Below, piece by piece: positions 60,913 to 64,000 of a DNA stretch of 64,000 nt. Under the pieces are notes generated by a model. The model saw only the letters and a program-made list of their open reading frames with translations, ran no database searches and was not told the DNA's origin. A program made the position numbers and the translations under genes. Origin of the DNA: Anthropogastromicrobium sp052273485 (GTDB lineage Bacteria; Bacillota; Clostridia; Lachnospirales; Lachnospiraceae); contig DAVZID010000003.1 of assembly GCA_052273485.1 (NCBI GenBank), forward strand, positions 1 to 64,000, in the 5' to 3' direction. Within the stretch, counting starts at the first letter, position 1. Each line of letters opens with the position of its first letter.

Positions 60913-62154
60913 CTAATTTACAAGATCACTTGCTTTTTCATTCTTTGATAACGCCAAAAATCCAAGCATTGTAATCAGTAAAAACTTAACGACATTGACG
61001 GCAAGAAGGCCCCATACAGCGCCCCAAATCTTGTAAAAATACATTGCCGGAACGACTGCTGCAAAGAACAATACGGCATAGATCACACCCATGATCAGCT
61101 GATAGCGCTCTGGTGCAAAACGAAGCACAACGGTCATCATCGTATTGCTCATAAAGAAAAAGACCTGTCCGGCATTCGCCAGCAAGAACAGATTTTTGAC
61201 AACCTCATAGTCCTCTCGATAAAAAAGAGAAACATAAATATGGGAGCCAACGGTTGTTCCTGCGATCAATACGACTGCTAGCGCTGACAATGCGCCAAAC
61301 ACACCGGCTAACATCTTCTTTGTGATCTTGCCCTGATAGCGTGCCAGATGACCCGTAATTACCCCATTCAGCGGTGTGGAAATCAGTGAACTCATCTTTC
61401 CGACTGTGCTTGCGATGAAAAAATAATACGAAGCGGCATCTCCGGCTGTCATCGGCAGCACGACGCGGTCCGTGTATGTGACAAAATCAGATAATAGATA
61501 CGCCGAAGAAAGGGATACACAGGTTCTTGCATCCTCCTTAAAGAAACGACTCTTTTCAAAAAATGGTCGCTTAAAGATGGTTCCCGTGATCGTGACAAAT
61601 ACTAATCCGAACACCTCTCCTAAAATAAAAATGCTGACCCATGAATGGCTAATCGGATACAGTGCCATACCAAGTGCATAGCCGACTGCAACAAGCAGGT
61701 AATAAAAGAAGAAGCCCCTGTAATTTAAGCGTAAGCGGTACTCCACATCGGCATAATAGCGAACCGTCGTCACAAAAATCAGCACACCGATGGAAACAGG
61801 AAGTGCGCCCGCGGTATCCTTTTTCACGCAAATTGCCACTACGGTGACGATCGCACAGAGTAATGCGGTGAATACTAAAAAACGGTTGTAGTCGCCATTT
61901 TTTGTCTCATGGCGTGTGGATGCCTTCATTCGGCCATAGTTGATACCGGAACCGACAGCCGATGCCATCAGTCCCATGATTGCCGTAAAGAACAGCATTT
62001 TTCCGCTTCCATCTGCCCCCATGCGGCTTCTCAAAAACGGATATACCCCAAACGAAAGCGTCATATTCAGGATCATCAGCCCGGCAAGACTGTAAATCAT
62101 ATCCCCCGCAAACCGACGTAGGCCCGATTTTGCCTTTGGCTGCTTTTGCGTCAT
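60913..62154 (-). CDS. polysaccharide flippase (Wzx/MOP family)
   Basis: 413 residues, about twelve hydrophobic segments. Moves lipid-linked saccharides across the membrane. Start overlaps the LicD stop (ATGA). Between LicD and the membrane glycosyltransferase. Confidence 0.8.
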   Translation of the reverse strand: MTQKQPKAKSGLRRFAGDMIYSLAGLMILNMTLSFGVYPFLRSRMGADGSGKMLFFTAIMGLMASAVGSGINYGRMKASTRHETKNGDYNRFLVFTALLCAIVTVVAICVKKDTAGALPVSIGVLIFVTTVRYYADVEYRLRLNYRGFFFYYLLVAVGYALGMALYPISHSWVSIFILGEVFGLVFVTITGTIFKRPFFEKSRFFKEDARTCVSLSSAYLLSDFVTYTDRVVLPMTAGDAASYYFFIASTVGKMSSLISTPLNGVITGHLARYQGKITKKMLAGVFGALSALAVVLIAGTTVGSHIYVSLFYREDYEVVKNLFLLANAGQVFFFMSNTMMTVVLRFAPERYQLIMGVIYAVLFFAAVVPAMYFYKIWGAVWGLLAVNVVKFLLITMLGFLALSKNEKASDLVN

Positions 62155-63044
62155 TGCTTCTTCTCTCCTTTATAGGATAAGGTGACAAACTTTGGATCGC
62201 AGTGCATCAACTCTCGCTCTCCTGCTGGTGTCGGTGTCATATAATCACCATACAGCATCGTAAGTGCCTCATGGTAACCGCATGGGCCCGGAAACTTTTC
62301 GCCATCCACCTCTAAGTCAACGGCATGATCAAACCACTCGGCCTTATAGATCTTTCCCAGATCCGGAAACAGGCAGTTGCTGTAATAGCAACGCTTATAC
62401 TTTTTGTTCTGACCGCGCTCCATTTTGCTGATCGCATCGTACCAGTGAACGAGCGTCTTTACTGGGAATAGGCGTCCAATCACAGAAAGAATCGCAACTA
62501 CAATCTTGGATGCACCCTTGTACTCAGATAGATCCAACTTGTAGCGACGTCCCATGCACATGCCATACACAAGAATCAGCAATGCATGACAAAATTTGTG
62601 CTTGAGCATGTTATCGGAAACATCGTCAACGATAAAGATATCGGTGCGCATGTGGTTGTGAATGCCATTTCCATAATATTTCTGCTCCGCATTGTTCTCA
62701 CGCATCGTTGAATCCAGCATGACAACACGCGGCACAAAATCATAAAATGCGCCATTTAACTCGTCCGGCTCTACATAGACAAAGCCATCTTTGAGTTCGG
62801 TGCGCGCTACTTTACGGAATACCTCGAAATCTTTTCTCGTCATTGCGATATCCGCGTCGTCATCCCACGGAATATCGGATTTTTCGCGCACCGCACCGAT
62901 CAGATTTCCACTGTCTAAAAAATAATTCAAATGATACTTCTCACAGACGCGCCCTACCTCACGAAAGATAATATGATTTCCCTCGTGAATGAGCTTTAAC
63001 GCATCTTGTGTTGTCTTGTCAAATTCCACTTTTCTTCCTCTCAT
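62151..63044 (-). CDS. LicD family protein (phosphocholine/phosphotransferase-like)
   Basis: 297 residues. Nucleotidyltransferase-like core: FLDSGNLIGAVREKSDIPWD with DDDADIAMTR, the metal-binding Asp cluster. LicD proteins attach phosphocholine or similar groups to surface glycans. ATG overlaps the GT2 stop (ATGA). Confidence 0.88.
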   Translation of the reverse strand: MRGRKVEFDKTTQDALKLIHEGNHIIFREVGRVCEKYHLNYFLDSGNLIGAVREKSDIPWDDDADIAMTRKDFEVFRKVARTELKDGFVYVEPDELNGAFYDFVPRVVMLDSTMRENNAEQKYYGNGIHNHMRTDIFIVDDVSDNMLKHKFCHALLILVYGMCMGRRYKLDLSEYKGASKIVVAILSVIGRLFPVKTLVHWYDAISKMERGQNKKYKRCYYSNCLFPDLGKIYKAEWFDHAVDLEVDGEKFPGPCGYHEALTMLYGDYMTPTPAGERELMHCDPKFVTLSYKGEKKQ

Positions 63045-64000
63045 TCGGCTGTCTCTGTCTTATCTGCATTCGCTGCCTTATCTGCATTCTCTGTCTTATT
63101 TACATACTCTGTGTTAGTTGCATTTTCTGTGTTATCTGCATTGTCTGTATTATCTGCATTGTCAGATGCTTCTGCAAAATTCAGGCGCTCGTCCTCTACG
63201 ACAAGCGGACGCTTCTTTACGCGGTCATTGATGCTCATGATATACTCACCAATCATACCAATAAAGAACAGCTGCATGGAACCGAGCAGACAGGTGACAA
63301 TCAAAAGCGGTGCCATACCTGCCGGGAAGTTGTCCCAGAACAGAAGCTTTAAGATCAGATAGATGATGGCAACAATCAAGCTAATACAGCCGACGGTCAT
63401 ACCAATAAAGGTTGCCAGGCGAAGTCCTACCTTCGTGTAGGAGGTGATGCTTAACATGGCGGCATCGTACAGGCGATAGAAGTTGTTGCTTGTCTTTCCC
63501 GCACGTCTCTTTGGCTGCTCGTACGGAATTTCCTTTCGCTTAAAGCCAAGCTCCGCTACGATGCCTCGCAAAAACGGTGTTGGATCGTCGAGCTCTCTCA
63601 TGACATTGATAAACTTTTTGTCATAGAGACCAAAACCGGTAAACTGCTCGATCTGCTCCACATCGGAGAGCTTTTTGATTAATTTATAGTAACAGCCGCG
63701 AAGCCAGTACATGATCTTATTTTCCTGGCTGGACTTTTTGATTCCAATTACAATTTTGTACCCGTTCTCCCACTCTTTTACATACTTTGGGATCATCTCG
63801 ACCGGATCCTGAAAATCGGCAGCCATTAACACCGTGGCATCTCCTGTCGTCTGGAGCATGGCGTAGTACGGTGAGTTGAACTGTCCGAAATTTTTCGCAT
63901 TAAAAATTCCCTTGATTCCCTTATCCTCTGCGCAGAGCTTTCGGATAATGTCTCTTGTCCTGTCTTTTGAATCGTTGTCGATAAAAAGGATTTCATAGCG
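63041..64000 (-). CDS. glycosyltransferase family 2 (DPM1/GtrB-like), N-terminus cut by window edge
   Basis: The frame stays open to position 64000; visible part about 319 residues. It begins in the GT-A domain (EILFIDNDSKDRT), then FGQFNSPYYAML, VLMAADFQDP (metal-binding region), RAGKTSNNFYRLYDAA and two transmembrane helices, like GtrB and polyprenyl-phosphate glycosyltransferases. Ends in an acidic tail of about 40 residues with repeated NADNTDNADNTEN-like units. It likely loads a sugar onto a lipid carrier. Confidence 0.88.
   Translation of the reverse strand, partial: RYEILFIDNDSKDRTRDIIRKLCAEDKGIKGIFNAKNFGQFNSPYYAMLQTTGDATVLMAADFQDPVEMIPKYVKEWENGYKIVIGIKKSSQENKIMYWLRGCYYKLIKKLSDVEQIEQFTGFGLYDKKFINVMRELDDPTPFLRGIVAELGFKRKEIPYEQPKRRAGKTSNNFYRLYDAAMLSITSYTKVGLRLATFIGMTVGCISLIVAIIYLILKLLFWDNFPAGMAPLLIVTCLLGSMQLFFIGMIGEYIMSINDRVKKRPLVVEDERLNFAEASDNADNTDNADNTENATNTEYVNKTENADKAANADKTETAE
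63044..63170 (-). repeat. low-complexity coding repeat in the GT2 tail
   Basis: Imperfect units of 15-18 bp around GCAGATAATACAGA / GCAGATAAGACAGA, encoding Asn-Ala-Asp-Asn/Lys-Thr motifs. Looks able to vary in length by slippage. Confidence 0.6.

Noticed and set aside
1..64000. CRISPR arrays, tRNA genes and prophage genes
   Set aside because: No regularly spaced direct repeats, no cloverleaf with TTCRA arm and no phage structural genes seen by eye in the intergenic regions.

Overview
The window looks like chromosomal DNA of an anaerobic, endospore-forming Clostridia member, most likely of the Lachnospiraceae type. The evidence is spore-specific genes (sigG, sigE, spoIIGA, a PdaA-like deacetylase), a sodium-pumping biotin decarboxylase operon, an anaerobic ribonucleotide reductase activase, an ispH/S1 gene pair, and Gram-positive -35/-10 promoters with 17-bp spacers at many loci. 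Genus and species cannot be read from the sequence alone.

Layout. 1-350: tandem promoters and leader of an rRNA operon that runs leftwards out of the window, then a Cof-type HAD phosphatase. 1.3-6.9 kb (minus): AI-2E-type membrane protein, ABC ATPase and permease, a GGDEF protein, NrdG and a membrane-anchored Mrr-like nuclease, preceded by two identical-arm palindromes. 7.0-8.1 kb: YprB-like exonuclease. 8.3-12.2 kb (minus): BaiN/HI0933 flavoprotein, Cmk, IspH and a four-S1-domain protein. 12.3-17.8 kb (minus): an acyl-CoA-type carboxyltransferase, a lipoprotein-fused OadG, a biotin carrier, the OadB sodium pump and a PycB/OadA carboxyltransferase, divergent from an M18 aminopeptidase. 19.7-25.3 kb (minus): PepF, nitroreductase, DacF-like carboxypeptidase, DUF3343 and a PdaA-like deacetylase. 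25.3-30.5 kb: HAD phosphatase, sigG, a small exporter, and a DHHW/MBOAT pair for O-acetylation of a surface polymer. 30.7-32.8 kb (minus): an uncharacterised zinc-ribbon / DUF5685 / J-domain module.

33.2-48.3 kb (minus) is a division and cell-wall cluster: rsmH, ftsL, two class B PBPs, murD, ftsW/spoVE, murA, ftsQ, ftsZ, spoIIGA, sigE. It lacks mraZ, mraY and murG, and a decayed IS605-type tnpB with its omegaRNA-like end sits between spoIIGA and sigE. 48.6-51.7 kb: ychF and a UvrD-family helicase. 51.7-53.6 kb: gltX and DUF1292. 53.8-56.7 kb: a sugar operon (transaldolase-like aldolase, fucose/arabinose isomerase family, DUF4867) behind a palindromic operator, divergent from a cytoplasmic NodB-like deacetylase. 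58.1 kb: a small Asn-rich gene behind a near-perfect sigma-G promoter. 58.5-64.0 kb (minus): a surface-polysaccharide operon (GT2, LicD, flippase, large membrane glycosyltransferase, DUF1700 protein), cut by the right edge.

The most striking unexplained feature is a dispersed, degenerate family of intergenic repeats in two modules, seen at seven or more gaps between transcription units (about 1.24, 19.5, 33.0, 36.0, 53.7, 56.8 and 58.0 kb), in both orientations.
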